Shown here piece after piece: positions 1-8,235 of a stretch of DNA of 39,682 nucleotides. The notes beneath the pieces are model-generated. The model saw only the letters and a program-made list of their open reading frames with translations. It was not told the origin of the DNA and made no database searches. The position numbers and the translations under genes were made by a program. Position 1 is the stretch's first letter. Each line of letters begins with the position of its first letter. Location: assembly GCA_946486465.1 (NCBI GenBank), contig CAMLTY010000007.1, forward strand, positions 1 to 39,682. The letters are read 5' to 3'. This stretch comes from an uncultured Mycoplasmatota bacterium (GTDB lineage: Bacteria; Bacillota_I; Bacilli_A; RF39; UBA660).

Positions 1-82
1 GATTTATGTGACTGAAAGTCAATGGATATTATCCGCCAGTGCCTAGCATATTATAAAATATCAAAGTGAGAAAAATATTAAT

Positions 83-706
83 ATGAATGATTCAAGAATT
101 ATTAAAGATTTAAGATATCATCCTTTCGTTGTCGAAAAAATAGATGAAGGAAAAGATTTAGCCGATATTTTCTTTGAATTCCATTTAAAAGCAGTAAATA
201 TTACTGATGAAGAATGTAAAAAATATAATATTACAAGAGATGAAGCAGATACTATTGTTAACACTATAAAATCATTCGCTATCGAAATGCATAATCAAAA
301 AGTTAATAGTACCCTACAAAACTTTGATAAAGATTTTCCAATAGAAGCCCTTAAATATAATAGTAAATATAATAAAGACAAATATCACAAACTAGTACGT
401 GATAATATTCCTACTATTATTAAAGAAAACGGTGAAGAACCTATATATCACACTTTAAATGATAATGAGTATTGGCTTGCTCTATTAAGAAAAGATACTG
501 AAGAATTACAAGAAGTAAAAGATGCTACAAGTAAAGATGAAGTATTAAAAGAACTAGGAGATAAACTAGAACTTATTAGAGCAATGGCAGAGTATCAAGG
601 CTTTACATTAGATGATGTTATAAAACAAACAGATAAGAAAAAAGAAACAAATGGAGGATTCCAAAAGAGATTATTTTTAGAAACAGTCAAAAAAGAGGAA
701 AGCTAA
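83..706 (+). CDS. MazG-like nucleoside triphosphate pyrophosphohydrolase domain protein
   Basis: 207 aa. The C-terminal half (about residues 99-200) begins with KYHKLVRDNIPTIIKENGEEP and continues with an acidic helical pattern (EELQEV, ELGDKLELIRAMAEYQG, FQKRLFLE). This matches the small all-alpha house-cleaning phosphohydrolases of the MazG/phosphoribosyl-ATP pyrophosphatase superfamily (COG4997 type), which hydrolyse non-canonical NTPs. The first 95 or so residues are an extra charged helical domain that I do not recognise; the stand-alone family is usually only about 100 aa. A weak AAAGTGAG site lies about 12 nt before the ATG. It converges on the ABC exporter and shares a terminator with it. 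The fold assignment is fairly safe; the substrate is unknown. Confidence 0.72.
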   Translation: MNDSRIIKDLRYHPFVVEKIDEGKDLADIFFEFHLKAVNITDEECKKYNITRDEADTIVNTIKSFAIEMHNQKVNSTLQNFDKDFPIEALKYNSKYNKDKYHKLVRDNIPTIIKENGEEPIYHTLNDNEYWLALLRKDTEELQEVKDATSKDEVLKELGDKLELIRAMAEYQGFTLDDVIKQTDKKKETNGGFQKRLFLETVKKEES

Positions 707-714
707 CCTCTTTT
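691..714. terminator. Bidirectional intrinsic terminator between the pyrophosphohydrolase and ABC exporter genes
   Basis: An 8-bp stem AAAAGAGG/CCTCTTTT with an 8-nt loop that contains the stop codon of the upstream gene. T-rich sequence follows on both strands. Confidence 0.8.
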
Positions 715-2443
715 AATTTTCACTTTCCGCCATATATAAATTTTGATATTGTTTACACTCCTTTAACAATTCTTTATGAGTACCACTACCAACTAATTTA
801 CCTTTCTCTATTATATGAATAGTATCAGCATCAACGATAGTAGAAAGACGATGAGCAACTATAATGACCGTATGATCTTTTACTAAATCATCAATAGTCC
901 TCTTAATATACTCTTGAGACTCGTTATCAAGAGCACTAGTCGCTTCATCAAAAAGGATTATCTTTGTATTTAATAGAAGAGTTCTAGCAATGGCAAGTCT
1001 TTGTTTTTGTCCCCCTGATAAGTTAATACCGCCTTCACCAATAACAGTATCATATCCTTTAGGAAGACTCATAATATAATCATCTATATAAGCTCTTTTA
1101 CAATACTCTCTCACTTCTTCTAGACTAACATCTTCTTTAACTAATCTAAAATTATCAAGTATTGATAAATTAAATAGAAATGGACTTTGTCTAATAATCG
1201 AAACATTACCTCTTAAAGCATCTTCTGTTAAATCTTTAATATTAATACCATCTATAGTAATACTACCTTTGCTAGCATCAAAATATCTAAGTAGCAAGTT
1301 AAATATAGTACTCTTACCATTACCACTACGTCCTACAATAGCAATCTTCTTGTTAGGGACAATCTCCAAATCAAGACCATTTAAAGTATAATCTTCATCT
1401 TCTTTATATTTAAACTTAACATTATTAAATTTAATAACCCCTTTAGTATTTTCAAGTATTTTCTCTCCATATACTTCATCTTTATATAAATCATTATTTA
1501 ATAGTTCTCCTATTCTTTTTAAAGAAACAGTTACTTTATTAAAACTAACTCCAAAGTCACTAATACTCTCAACTACCTCATCAATTCTCCAGATATAAGA
1601 CTCCATCATTAAAAACACACTTAAACTAATAACCCCATCCAAATAACATTTACCAGTTGTAAAGAGAATTAAAAACTGAATTAAGAAATAAGCTAAATTA
1701 TTAAAGCCATAATACCATCTTTCATATTTTCTTACTCTAGCAGTATGACTATAAAGTTTATCTATAACTTTAGAAATGTTACACTCTATTATTCTAGTAA
1801 TACCAAGTGACTTAATCTCTCTAATTCCTGTAATATTTTCTGTTGCAACTTTTACATAAGAATCACTTTCTTTTTTAATATTCTCTTGACTCTTCTTAAT
1901 TCTAGGAAAAAACTTCATCGAAATAAATCCCATAATAATTGCAAGTAACATAATCTCTAAAAACAATACAAAAGATATTCTAATCGCAATAACAATAACT
2001 ATAATTACAACCACTGCTTTACAAATAAGCCTAACCATTTTAGAAAGTAGTTCCATCACTCTATCAGGATCAGTATATAAACGATTAATAAACTCACCCA
2101 CACCAATATCTTCAAAGGCAACAGCAGGTAACTTATCTATCTTTTTATATAAGTCTTTACTTACATTTTTTGTAAACTTAATCTCAAAATATGTATATAA
2201 AGCATCTCTTGGTATCTGTAAAAAGGTGTAAAAAATAATGTAAATTCCCTCATAAATTGCAAGATAAAAGACAAATGAATTTAAGTCTTTAGCAGTTAAA
2301 GCTTCAACAGCAACACCCCAAAAATATACAGATATTAAAGCCGGTAAATAAGATAATGCTACTAAGATAATATAAAGAATAAGTCTTAATTTATCATCTT
2401 TAATATAGTCCCAAAATATTTTAAAATGTTTTAACTTTTTCAA
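713..2443 (-). CDS. ABC exporter half-transporter (permease fused to ATPase)
   Basis: 576 aa, the normal size of a type IV ABC exporter half-transporter that works as a dimer. The N-terminal 310 or so residues hold about six hydrophobic segments. The C-terminal nucleotide-binding domain has Walker A GRSGNGKST, Q-loop IIRQSP, signature LSGGQKQR, Walker B IILFDEATSALD and H-loop AHRLST, all intact, so it should be an active ATPase. The substrate (lipid, peptide or drug) cannot be read from the sequence. The start is TTG at 2443, set by a strong GGAGGTG site 9 nt upstream. A sigma-A promoter (2611-2639) and a roughly 170-nt leader with a small ORF and a terminator-like hairpin precede it, suggesting control by attenuation. 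Confident as an ABC exporter. Confidence 0.93.
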   Translation of the reverse strand: MKKLKHFKIFWDYIKDDKLRLILYIILVALSYLPALISVYFWGVAVEALTAKDLNSFVFYLAIYEGIYIIFYTFLQIPRDALYTYFEIKFTKNVSKDLYKKIDKLPAVAFEDIGVGEFINRLYTDPDRVMELLSKMVRLICKAVVVIIVIVIAIRISFVLFLEIMLLAIIMGFISMKFFPRIKKSQENIKKESDSYVKVATENITGIREIKSLGITRIIECNISKVIDKLYSHTARVRKYERWYYGFNNLAYFLIQFLILFTTGKCYLDGVISLSVFLMMESYIWRIDEVVESISDFGVSFNKVTVSLKRIGELLNNDLYKDEVYGEKILENTKGVIKFNNVKFKYKEDEDYTLNGLDLEIVPNKKIAIVGRSGNGKSTIFNLLLRYFDASKGSITIDGINIKDLTEDALRGNVSIIRQSPFLFNLSILDNFRLVKEDVSLEEVREYCKRAYIDDYIMSLPKGYDTVIGEGGINLSGGQKQRLAIARTLLLNTKIILFDEATSALDNESQEYIKRTIDDLVKDHTVIIVAHRLSTIVDADTIHIIEKGKLVGSGTHKELLKECKQYQNLYMAESEN

Positions 2444-2467
2444 AAGAATACACCTCCACCAAAAAAG

Positions 2468-2481
2468 CTACTTTACAGTAG
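2468..2481 (-). terminator. Candidate attenuator hairpin in the ABC exporter leader
   Basis: On the minus strand CTACT-GTAA-AGTAG forms a 5-bp stem, and six T residues (2461-2466) follow almost at once, just ahead of the GGAGG site of the exporter. The 5' arm plus flank (2472-2483) is also perfectly complementary to a segment overlapping the leader-peptide stop codon (2520-2534, with a 3-nt bulge). That 12-bp pairing would exclude the hairpin. The stem alone is weak, so confidence is moderate. Confidence 0.5.
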
Positions 2482-2521
2482 TTCCTACAAATATTACATT
2501 AAAAGGATAAGCATTTTTTAA

Positions 2522-2581
2522 CTACCACTGTAAAAATATGTTATAAATAATTTTATTTACACTAGCAACTAAAAGTCTCAT
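2522..2581 (-). CDS. Putative 19-aa leader peptide of the ABC exporter
   Basis: ATG at 2581 to TAG at 2522 encodes MRLLVASVNKIIYNIFLQW. An AAGGAAG site lies about 10 nt upstream, and the ORF sits 30 nt after the -10 of the exporter promoter. Its last codons (TTA CAG TGG TAG) form one arm of an alternative pairing with the terminator-like hairpin downstream, as in ribosome-controlled attenuators of drug-inducible transporters. Translation is not proven; this is inferred from layout. Confidence 0.5.
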   Translation of the reverse strand: MRLLVASVNKIIYNIFLQW

Positions 2582-2610
2582 CCTAATCACTCTTCCTTTC
2601 AAGTGACATA

Positions 2611-2639
2611 ATAATAGCATATTGATACATACTTGTCAA
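2611..2639 (-). promoter_or_regulatory. Sigma-A promoter of the ABC exporter
   Basis: On the minus strand TTGACA, 17 nt, TATTAT: a near-consensus promoter about 170 nt ahead of the exporter start. It is divergent from the promoter at 2657-2685. Confidence 0.8.
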
Positions 2640-2656
2640 ACTATACATATTGTACA

Positions 2657-2685
2657 TTGAAAGAATTGCATTATAGATGTATAAT
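2657..2685 (+). promoter_or_regulatory. Sigma-A promoter of the PASTA protein gene
   Basis: TTGAAA, 17 nt, TATAAT, followed by a GAGGTGAT ribosome binding site 7 nt before the ATG at 2703. Between this and the divergent promoter lies an imperfect palindrome (TATACATATTGTACA, 2642-2656) that could bind a regulator of both. Confidence 0.8.
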
Positions 2686-2702
2686 ATTAACGAGGTGATA
2701 CA

Positions 2703-3536
2703 ATGATTATATGTCCAAACTGCAAAAGAGAAAATGATGAAGATGCTAAATTCTGTAAAAACTGTGGTTATTATTTTTTAGAAGAAAATAATAAAAAAGA
2801 ACATAAAAAGAAAGACAAAGTTAAACACAAAACCAAAACTAAAAGCAAGACGAAAATAAAGAAGGAAAAAGCAAAGGCACCAAGATATAAACAATCAAGT
2901 GATAAACAAAAATCAAGTATCTTTACAAAAATACTTTTACTATTCTTCATTCTATTGTCTATAGGATTATTAGTAATAGCAAGCATCCTAGGATATAACT
3001 ACTACTTAGAAAACAATATAGAAGTACCTAATGTTATAGGTTATTCTTATGAAGAAGCAACGGCTTTACTTGATACTGCAAACCTTAGTTATGAAATGAA
3101 AGAAGAAGAAACTACTAACAAGGAAGAAGTTGGTATAGTTATAAAACAAAGTAAGAATGCGGGTTCTAAGACTCATGAAAATGCAATTATTACTTTAACA
3201 GTAGGAATATTAGATAACCATGTTACAGTTCCTAATGTCGTTGGTATGACTCTAGAAAAAGCAACTAGAACATTAAATAAAAGCGGTGTATCTTACAGAA
3301 TAGAATATAAAGATACTAACGATGAAGAAGATAATACAGTAATAAAACAAAGTATAAAAGCAAATAAAAAAATAGAAAATACAGAAATAGTAACTATTAC
3401 AATTGCGAGAAATAACAATAACGAAACTGACAATAACACTAATAACGATGATGAAACATCTAACGAAGATAAAGAAAATACTACTTCTACTGATGAAAAA
3501 ACAAATAATGAGCAAGAAAAAAATCTACAAAACTAA
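2703..3536 (+). CDS. Membrane-anchored zinc-ribbon protein with two PASTA domains
   Basis: 277 aa. Residues 4-22 form a zinc ribbon (CPNCKRENDEDAKFCKNCG) typical of short N-terminal zinc_ribbon_2 domains. A very Lys-rich linker (about 30-65) follows, then one transmembrane segment (about 75-98, LLLFFILLSIGLLVIASILG). Two PASTA repeats come next, starting VPNVIGYSYEEA and VPNVVGMTLEKA, then an Asn/Glu/Thr-rich low-complexity tail. PASTA domains bind muropeptides or lipid II outside the cell, normally at the end of Ser/Thr kinases or PBPs. Here the cytoplasmic kinase is replaced by a zinc ribbon, so the protein could sense the wall without phosphorylation. The domains are clear; the function is inferred. 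Confidence 0.82.
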   Translation: MIICPNCKRENDEDAKFCKNCGYYFLEENNKKEHKKKDKVKHKTKTKSKTKIKKEKAKAPRYKQSSDKQKSSIFTKILLLFFILLSIGLLVIASILGYNYYLENNIEVPNVIGYSYEEATALLDTANLSYEMKEEETTNKEEVGIVIKQSKNAGSKTHENAIITLTVGILDNHVTVPNVVGMTLEKATRTLNKSGVSYRIEYKDTNDEEDNTVIKQSIKANKKIENTEIVTITIARNNNNETDNNTNNDDETSNEDKENTTSTDEKTNNEQEKNLQN

Positions 3537-3547
3537 GTAGATTTTTT
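3518..3547. terminator. Bidirectional intrinsic terminator
   Basis: An 11-bp stem AAAAAATCTAC/GTAGATTTTTT with an 8-nt loop, A-rich on one side and T-rich on the other. It separates the convergent PASTA gene and the envelope operon. Confidence 0.85.
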
Positions 3548-4496
3548 AATTTAAACTATTACCCTTAACATTTGCAGTTTCTACCTTAACAGTAGTACTT
3601 TTATCAAAACTTTTAGGAAGTCCCTTATTCAACAAAATACTGTCTCTCTTTACATCATAACTAGTATCTAAGCCATTTAAATCAAGAACAACTGGATCTA
3701 CACTCTTTTGATAATCAGCATCATCACTAGGTCTTAGTAAAAATTCACTATTATGAATATCAACATAATTTAATGAATCATTATATCTAGCAAGTCCCTC
3801 TAAAAGGTTATCGGTAAAAATTTTATTTAATCCAGTATCCACTTTAATAACACCTTCACTATAATCTTCTAAATCAGCAGTTTCTGGTATAGCAATAGTA
3901 ACATTAGGCATTATTTGATCACCTACTGCCACTTCAATATCTGAAGGAATTAAAGTTGGTTCTGCTACGCTCTTATCATAAACACCCTTTTGAATATCTC
4001 CTCCAAAAGTTTCTTTCATACCAACAGCAAGTAAATCAGCATGATTATTACCTTTATTATAGTTACCTATTACTTTATAGTCATCACCTTTATAATTAGT
4101 TAATGCTACAAAACATTCTGTTCCATCCTTATTTAATTCGTTTATATCTCTAACTTCAACATCAAGGCCAGTTGACTCCAAAGAACCTTCAACTTGCTTA
4201 ATTTGTTCATCACTAATACCATCATTAACGAGTACTACATTTAATGATGATAAATCATCAGTACTAGTAGTAATAGAATATGGTTCCTCTATTGGTTTTG
4301 GTTCTACAATAGGGCCATCGCTAGAACCGCCTCCCATAATATTACTACATCCAACCCCTAAAGCAGAAACACCTGCTGTAATACCAATAATACCTCCAAT
4401 AACTTTTCTTCTTTTTGCACGTAATCTTTTCATTCTAGCTTCTCTTATCATTTCAGGAGTAGCTCTAAAATTATTAACAACTCTTCTCTCACTCAT
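3546..4496 (-). CDS. Membrane-anchored extracytoplasmic protein, possibly a degenerate amidase fold
   Basis: 316 aa. A basic cytoplasmic N-terminus (RMKRLRAKRRK) precedes a hydrophobic segment (about 33-50) ending in GVGCSN; the Cys lacks the usual Leu at -3, so a lipoprotein anchor is doubtful. The remainder is a soluble alpha/beta domain exposed outside the cell. Phrases such as LNVVLVNDGISDEQIKQVEGSLESTG, HADLLAVGMKETFGG and MPNVTIAIPET recall the strand/helix order of peptidoglycan amidases of the Amidase_3 type. The zinc-binding His/Glu motifs are not evident, so it is at best a non-catalytic relative. It is the last gene of the envelope operon that begins with ezrA. Function unknown. 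Confidence 0.55.
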   Translation of the reverse strand: MSERRVVNNFRATPEMIREARMKRLRAKRRKVIGGIIGITAGVSALGVGCSNIMGGGSSDGPIVEPKPIEEPYSITTSTDDLSSLNVVLVNDGISDEQIKQVEGSLESTGLDVEVRDINELNKDGTECFVALTNYKGDDYKVIGNYNKGNNHADLLAVGMKETFGGDIQKGVYDKSVAEPTLIPSDIEVAVGDQIMPNVTIAIPETADLEDYSEGVIKVDTGLNKIFTDNLLEGLARYNDSLNYVDIHNSEFLLRPSDDADYQKSVDPVVLDLNGLDTSYDVKRDSILLNKGLPKSFDKSTTVKVETANVKGNSLN

Positions 4497-4504
4497 AATA
4501 AAAC

Positions 4505-4846
4505 CTACTTTCTACTAGTATTATTAGCAATAATATTAAGTAATCTAATCATTTCTCCAAGTCCATAAATCATACTGCAAAAAACAAAACTAGCAATCCA
4601 AAATATTAATGTTAATGATAAATTATATTCTGTTTTTGTACAAGTAGCAAATAACTCTGATGTTTCACTACAAGCAGGAAACAAATTGCCAACAAGTACC
4701 CCTACTATAAACAAGAATATAAACAAACATACCGCTAATTGTTGATAGAAGTTATAATTCCTTTTCTTCTGTACTTCCTTACTTATCTTCTTTAACTTAG
4801 GTAAATCTTCTCTTTCTTCATCAATCTCATCAAACAAATCTTTCAT
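4505..4846 (-). CDS. Small two-span membrane protein of unknown function
   Basis: 113 aa. A charged N-terminus (DLFDEIDEEREDLPKLKK) is followed by two hydrophobic segments (about 35-53 and 78-95). The loop between them should be extracytoplasmic and holds two Cys (ACSETSELFATC) that could form a disulphide. Its ATG overlaps the stop of the preceding gene by 4 nt (ATGA), so the two are probably translationally coupled. I do not recognise the family. Confidence 0.6.
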   Translation of the reverse strand: MKDLFDEIDEEREDLPKLKKISKEVQKKRNYNFYQQLAVCLFIFLFIVGVLVGNLFPACSETSELFATCTKTEYNLSLTLIFWIASFVFCSMIYGLGEMIRLLNIIANNTSRK

Positions 4847-5604
4847 TTCAAAGCCTCCTCATCTTTATTCTTTTTAGGTCTACCGCGTCTTTTAACCTCT
4901 TTAGGCTTCTCTTCATTCTTAGTAGTTTCATCTTCTTTAACTTCGTCTACTTTATCTACAGTTTTCTCTTTCTCATGCTCTTTTTCTTTAACAATATCTA
5001 ACTCTTTTCTTTCCACATATTCTTTATATAGATAAATATATCTAACAAACATAAAATGGTATAACGCTTCTAATAAATAAACAACCACATCTTCAAAACT
5101 ATTAACTGATACTAAAGATACTATCAAACTAATAGCAATAATACCAATCAATAAATAATAATACTGTCCATTATTAATCTCTGCTAAAGGACTATCAGAA
5201 AGTTTTAAGTCTTTACCTATAACAGTTCTAGTAAAGAATGAATATCCAAAATATAATGTAATTAACACATTAAAAGCCAAATTTAAAATAGAATCGAAAC
5301 CAAAAGATTGAAAGATTGTAAATAAACTAGCAAAAGTAGTAAGTAAATAAAATGCAAATATAATTACATTCAAATAATCAAAATACTTTTTACCAAACTT
5401 AACTCTAATTAAAATAAAATAGATTAAGCTAACTAAATAAATACTATTATGATTAATAATAGATCTAAATATATCTCCTGCTTCCATATGACTTTGAATA
5501 GCAAAAGACTGTGATAAAATTATAAGAATAACTAAAAGACCAATCAAAATATATGTAATCATACTAGGGCTATCAAAGAAATCTCTTTCCTTACTCTTAT
5601 TCAT
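4843..5604 (-). CDS. Multi-span membrane protein with an AT-hook-like basic tail
   Basis: 253 aa. Residues 15-190 contain about six hydrophobic segments. The last 60 residues are a highly charged cytoplasmic tail (repeated KEKE, VDKVDEVKEDE) that ends in KRRGRPKKNKDE. The RGRPKK core is the AT-hook consensus for minor-groove binding of AT-rich DNA. A membrane protein with such a tail could tether the chromosome, but the motif is short and could simply be basic sequence. It is 239 nt downstream of the pilin-like gene's stop side in the same operon and overlaps the next gene by 4 nt. Confidence 0.6.
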   Translation of the reverse strand: MNKSKERDFFDSPSMITYILIGLLVILIILSQSFAIQSHMEAGDIFRSIINHNSIYLVSLIYFILIRVKFGKKYFDYLNVIIFAFYLLTTFASLFTIFQSFGFDSILNLAFNVLITLYFGYSFFTRTVIGKDLKLSDSPLAEINNGQYYYLLIGIIAISLIVSLVSVNSFEDVVVYLLEALYHFMFVRYIYLYKEYVERKELDIVKEKEHEKEKTVDKVDEVKEDETTKNEEKPKEVKRRGRPKKNKDEEALK

Positions 5605-5670
5605 CTAACATACCTCCTTACACTTACTCCATTATAATTATAGCATAATTTTTAAGAAAAGAACATTAAT

Positions 5671-6294
5671 TTAACTAACTAATGTCCTTTTCCTATAAGC
5701 AGTTTTCTCATCTACATCATAGTTCTTCTTAATCGCTTTAAGACTATTATATTTACCCCCATAATTAGCAGCAACTAATTTAATAAATAACTCTTCTTCA
5801 TAATAACCATCAAGCAAATTCTTACCATTTTTCATTAATCCATACACTTTTACAGTATCAACATTATTACCATTGATTTTATCAAAAGACCAATTACTTA
5901 CTTTATAAATACTATAGTCTTTAGCAGTAACATCTTGATTATAAATTAAATAATCTCCACATTTTAATGTTACTTTTTTATTATCATGAGAAAAAACTAC
6001 TTTAGACTCATACATATCACAGTACTCATCACCAGAGAAATTATTTTTAATTCTTGTTACTAAATTAGTATTAATTAATTCATATAAATAAACAACATTC
6101 TCACTTGTCTCATTATTATAATTAACAGCATTAATACCAACAATCTTAGCATTATATCTAAACACTTGATATCTTTCTTTTTGATTATTGTTAACAACTA
6201 TAAACAAAAGTATCGCACTAAGTATTAAACATGTAACCGCTACTGTTAAAAACTCATATGTTCCCCTTCCATTCTCATTAAATCTTACTTTCAT
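5671..6294 (-). CDS. Pilin-like single-pass membrane protein
   Basis: 207 aa. A short basic N-terminus ending in GRG leads into TYEFLTVAVTCLILSAILLF, a long hydrophobic helix with a Glu near its start. This is the layout of type IV pilin-like or TadE-like proteins, although the peptidase site is not canonical. The external domain has two Cys (EYCDMYESK, TLKCGDYL) and aromatic beta-rich sequence. The ATG lies 9 nt after GGAAAG. The gene begins inside the last codons of ezrA (17-nt overlap), so the two are translated from the same transcript. No secretion ATPase or prepilin peptidase is in the window. Function uncertain. Confidence 0.55.
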   Translation of the reverse strand: MKVRFNENGRGTYEFLTVAVTCLILSAILLFIVVNNNQKERYQVFRYNAKIVGINAVNYNNETSENVVYLYELINTNLVTRIKNNFSGDEYCDMYESKVVFSHDNKKVTLKCGDYLIYNQDVTAKDYSIYKVSNWSFDKINGNNVDTVKVYGLMKNGKNLLDGYYEEELFIKLVAANYGGKYNSLKAIKKNYDVDEKTAYRKRTLVS

Positions 6295-7993
6295 AAGCTT
6301 TAATCTTTCCTTCTATCGTATCATCTACTAATTTAACAGTATCAACGCATAATTTTAAAGCACTATCATAATTACCTTTATAGAATAGGGAACTAGCTCT
6401 ATCAAGGCCATTATTAATATCCTCATGTAAACTTCTATATCTATTACCATAGACAATTAAAGCCTCTGTTAACTTAGCTTTATTTATCATATTTAAAGTT
6501 GTATTATAAAGTTTTAACACTAAATCTCTAGCCGTATCAACTCTAGTATTAAGAGTTTTAATAACAATAGGTTTACGAGATAATTCTTTAACTACCTCTT
6601 CTATCGCTTCATTCGCTTCATTAAGTTCCACAAAATAGTTATCACTTATTATAGGTAGTTTAAACTCTCTCATCTTCTCTTTACATTCTCTTAGTAATTT
6701 ATCTATCTCACCTAACTGTTCTCTCGCTCTTTGTTCATCTTCATACATATTACCAAGACTCTTCAAAGCCACATCTAAAGTTGATTCTGTTTGTTTAAGT
6801 TTTAATGTAAGTTCATCTACTTCTTTAGTTACTAAGGAATAAGGAGTCGCTTTATTCTTAACTCTATCTACTAGATTTTTATATTCATCTTTAATAGAAG
6901 TCAAGTCTTTATTAACTTCATTAATAATATTAACATCTTCCTCATTAAGGTCATACATATTCTTAATATCATCTAACTGGTCATAAATATCACTAACTAC
7001 CTTATCAGTTTTCTTTAACTTCTTAGCAAAATCTCTAATACCTTCTTCATATACTTTTCTTGAAAGTCTCTCTTTCTCAAAATCAACAAAGATACTATCT
7101 AAATAATCAAGAATAGTTTTTAACTCAAACATACAATCTTCAAGATTTAAAACTTTAATTCTATCTAAAATAGTTCCCACATTCTTACGAGACTCTTCTA
7201 AATTATAATCAAGATTTAAATATTCAATAGGATAACCTTTCTCTGTCATATCTTTAGCAGTATCTTCAATCTCTTTAATTCTCTTAGGTATCATCTGTTT
7301 ACACATAAGCATTAAATCAGGAACTTCTTCTACCACTATCTCCATATGTTCTATCATAGTATCCAAAGCTTTAACAATATGTACCACATCGCTATACATA
7401 TTATCATCCATAGCCTTCTCAAACTCTAAGAAACGTTTCTCTATATTTTCAAGTTGTAACTCTATCGCTTCTGCCATCTCTTCATAAAAATTTTTATGGT
7501 CATTATATTCTTTATTTAATGCTCTATACTTAGTCTTAAGTTTACTAATAATACTACGATATTTCTCTTCACTCAAAGTTATCTCTTTTATCTGGTCAAG
7601 TAAATCATCCGCTTGCTCTCTAACTTTATAGACTTCCATCTCGCACTTTGCAATTCTAAATTTAGCCGTCTTATATTCTTTCTTATCTAATAAAGTATCT
7701 AACTCTATAAGCATATCATCTATCTTTGGAATATCAACATTTTTAATAGTATCAAATCTCTCTTCCCACTTTTGATACTTCTCTTCCATCTTTTCATTCT
7801 TAATAATTGGTTCTAACTTAGAAAGTTCTAAAAGCACAGGTGTACTTCCAATTAAGTTTTTCTCTCGCTCTAAATTGTCGTATATATCTTGGTAATACCT
7901 CTTTTGTCTTCTTTTCAAGATAGTGATAATAGTAATTACTAAAATTAAAACTACAATGATAACACAGATTATAAATAAAAGTGTATGTCCCAT
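6278..7993 (-). CDS. ezrA: Septation ring formation regulator EzrA
   Basis: 571 aa from the chosen ATG. One N-terminal transmembrane helix (HTLLFIICVIIVVLILVITIITIL) is followed by a basic stop (KRRQKRYYQ) and about 530 residues of nearly continuous charged coiled coil. This is the spectrin-like architecture and length of EzrA (562 aa in Bacillus subtilis). EzrA binds FtsZ at the membrane, restrains polar Z-rings and supports divisome assembly. The upstream in-frame GTG at 8002 overlaps the ribosome binding site (AGAGGTG); the ATG at 7993, 8 nt after AGAGG, is the better start. It is the first gene of an envelope operon running left. No alternative family fits as well. Confidence 0.9.
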   Translation of the reverse strand: MGHTLLFIICVIIVVLILVITIITILKRRQKRYYQDIYDNLEREKNLIGSTPVLLELSKLEPIIKNEKMEEKYQKWEERFDTIKNVDIPKIDDMLIELDTLLDKKEYKTAKFRIAKCEMEVYKVREQADDLLDQIKEITLSEEKYRSIISKLKTKYRALNKEYNDHKNFYEEMAEAIELQLENIEKRFLEFEKAMDDNMYSDVVHIVKALDTMIEHMEIVVEEVPDLMLMCKQMIPKRIKEIEDTAKDMTEKGYPIEYLNLDYNLEESRKNVGTILDRIKVLNLEDCMFELKTILDYLDSIFVDFEKERLSRKVYEEGIRDFAKKLKKTDKVVSDIYDQLDDIKNMYDLNEEDVNIINEVNKDLTSIKDEYKNLVDRVKNKATPYSLVTKEVDELTLKLKQTESTLDVALKSLGNMYEDEQRAREQLGEIDKLLRECKEKMREFKLPIISDNYFVELNEANEAIEEVVKELSRKPIVIKTLNTRVDTARDLVLKLYNTTLNMINKAKLTEALIVYGNRYRSLHEDINNGLDRASSLFYKGNYDSALKLCVDTVKLVDDTIEGKIKAYESKI

Positions 7994-8014
7994 TACTATC
8001 ACCTCTACTATAAC

Positions 8015-8020
8015 ATCATA
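8015..8020 (-). promoter_or_regulatory. Candidate extended -10 promoter for ezrA
   Basis: On the minus strand TGTTATGAT gives an extended -10 (TG-N-TATGAT) about 25 nt before the ezrA ATG. No good -35 is seen, so this is tentative. Confidence 0.4.
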
Positions 8021-8050
8021 ACATAAACTAACATTTTATGCTACAAAAAC

Positions 8051-8079
8051 TTGACAAAAAGAAATTTTCATAATATGAT
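8051..8079 (+). promoter_or_regulatory. Sigma-A promoter of rpsD
   Basis: TTGACA, 17 nt, TATGAT. It lies about 155 nt before rpsD, leaving room for the structured leader. Confidence 0.85.
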
Positions 8080-8107
8080 ATTAGAGCAATTTACTTGAAA
8101 CAGCAAT

Positions 8108-8200
8108 GTCTTACTTTATTCAATGTGTTTTCGAAAGTTTTAGTAACTTTTGTGCTGGAAGGTGAAAGAAATACTCCCTGAATAAATGGTGAAGACAAAT
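8108..8200 (+). ncRNA. Ribosomal protein S4 autoregulatory leader (candidate)
   Basis: The rpsD 5' UTR contains an 8-bp outer stem TTTATTCA/TGAATAAA (8115-8122 with 8179-8186). It encloses an 8-bp hairpin CGAAAGTT/AACTTTTG (8132-8139 with 8145-8152), and a GAAAGAAATACTCCC segment lies between. In Firmicutes S4 binds its own leader as a nested stem/pseudoknot and represses rpsD. Position, size and nested stems fit; the S4-binding pseudoknot itself was not modelled. Confidence 0.65.
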
Positions 8201-8235
8201 CAAGAAAATGCAAATATAAGGAAAGGAGAAAATAC

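Noticed and set aside
1-46. Possible C-terminal end of a gene entering from the left (one frame open to a TAG at 44-46).
   Set aside because: Only 14 codons are visible, without any recognisable motif; not enough to call.
2771-3515. Open frames on the minus strand opposite the PASTA gene.
   Set aside because: They mirror low-complexity Lys and Asn codons, have no ribosome sites and give only runs of Phe/Ile/Leu.
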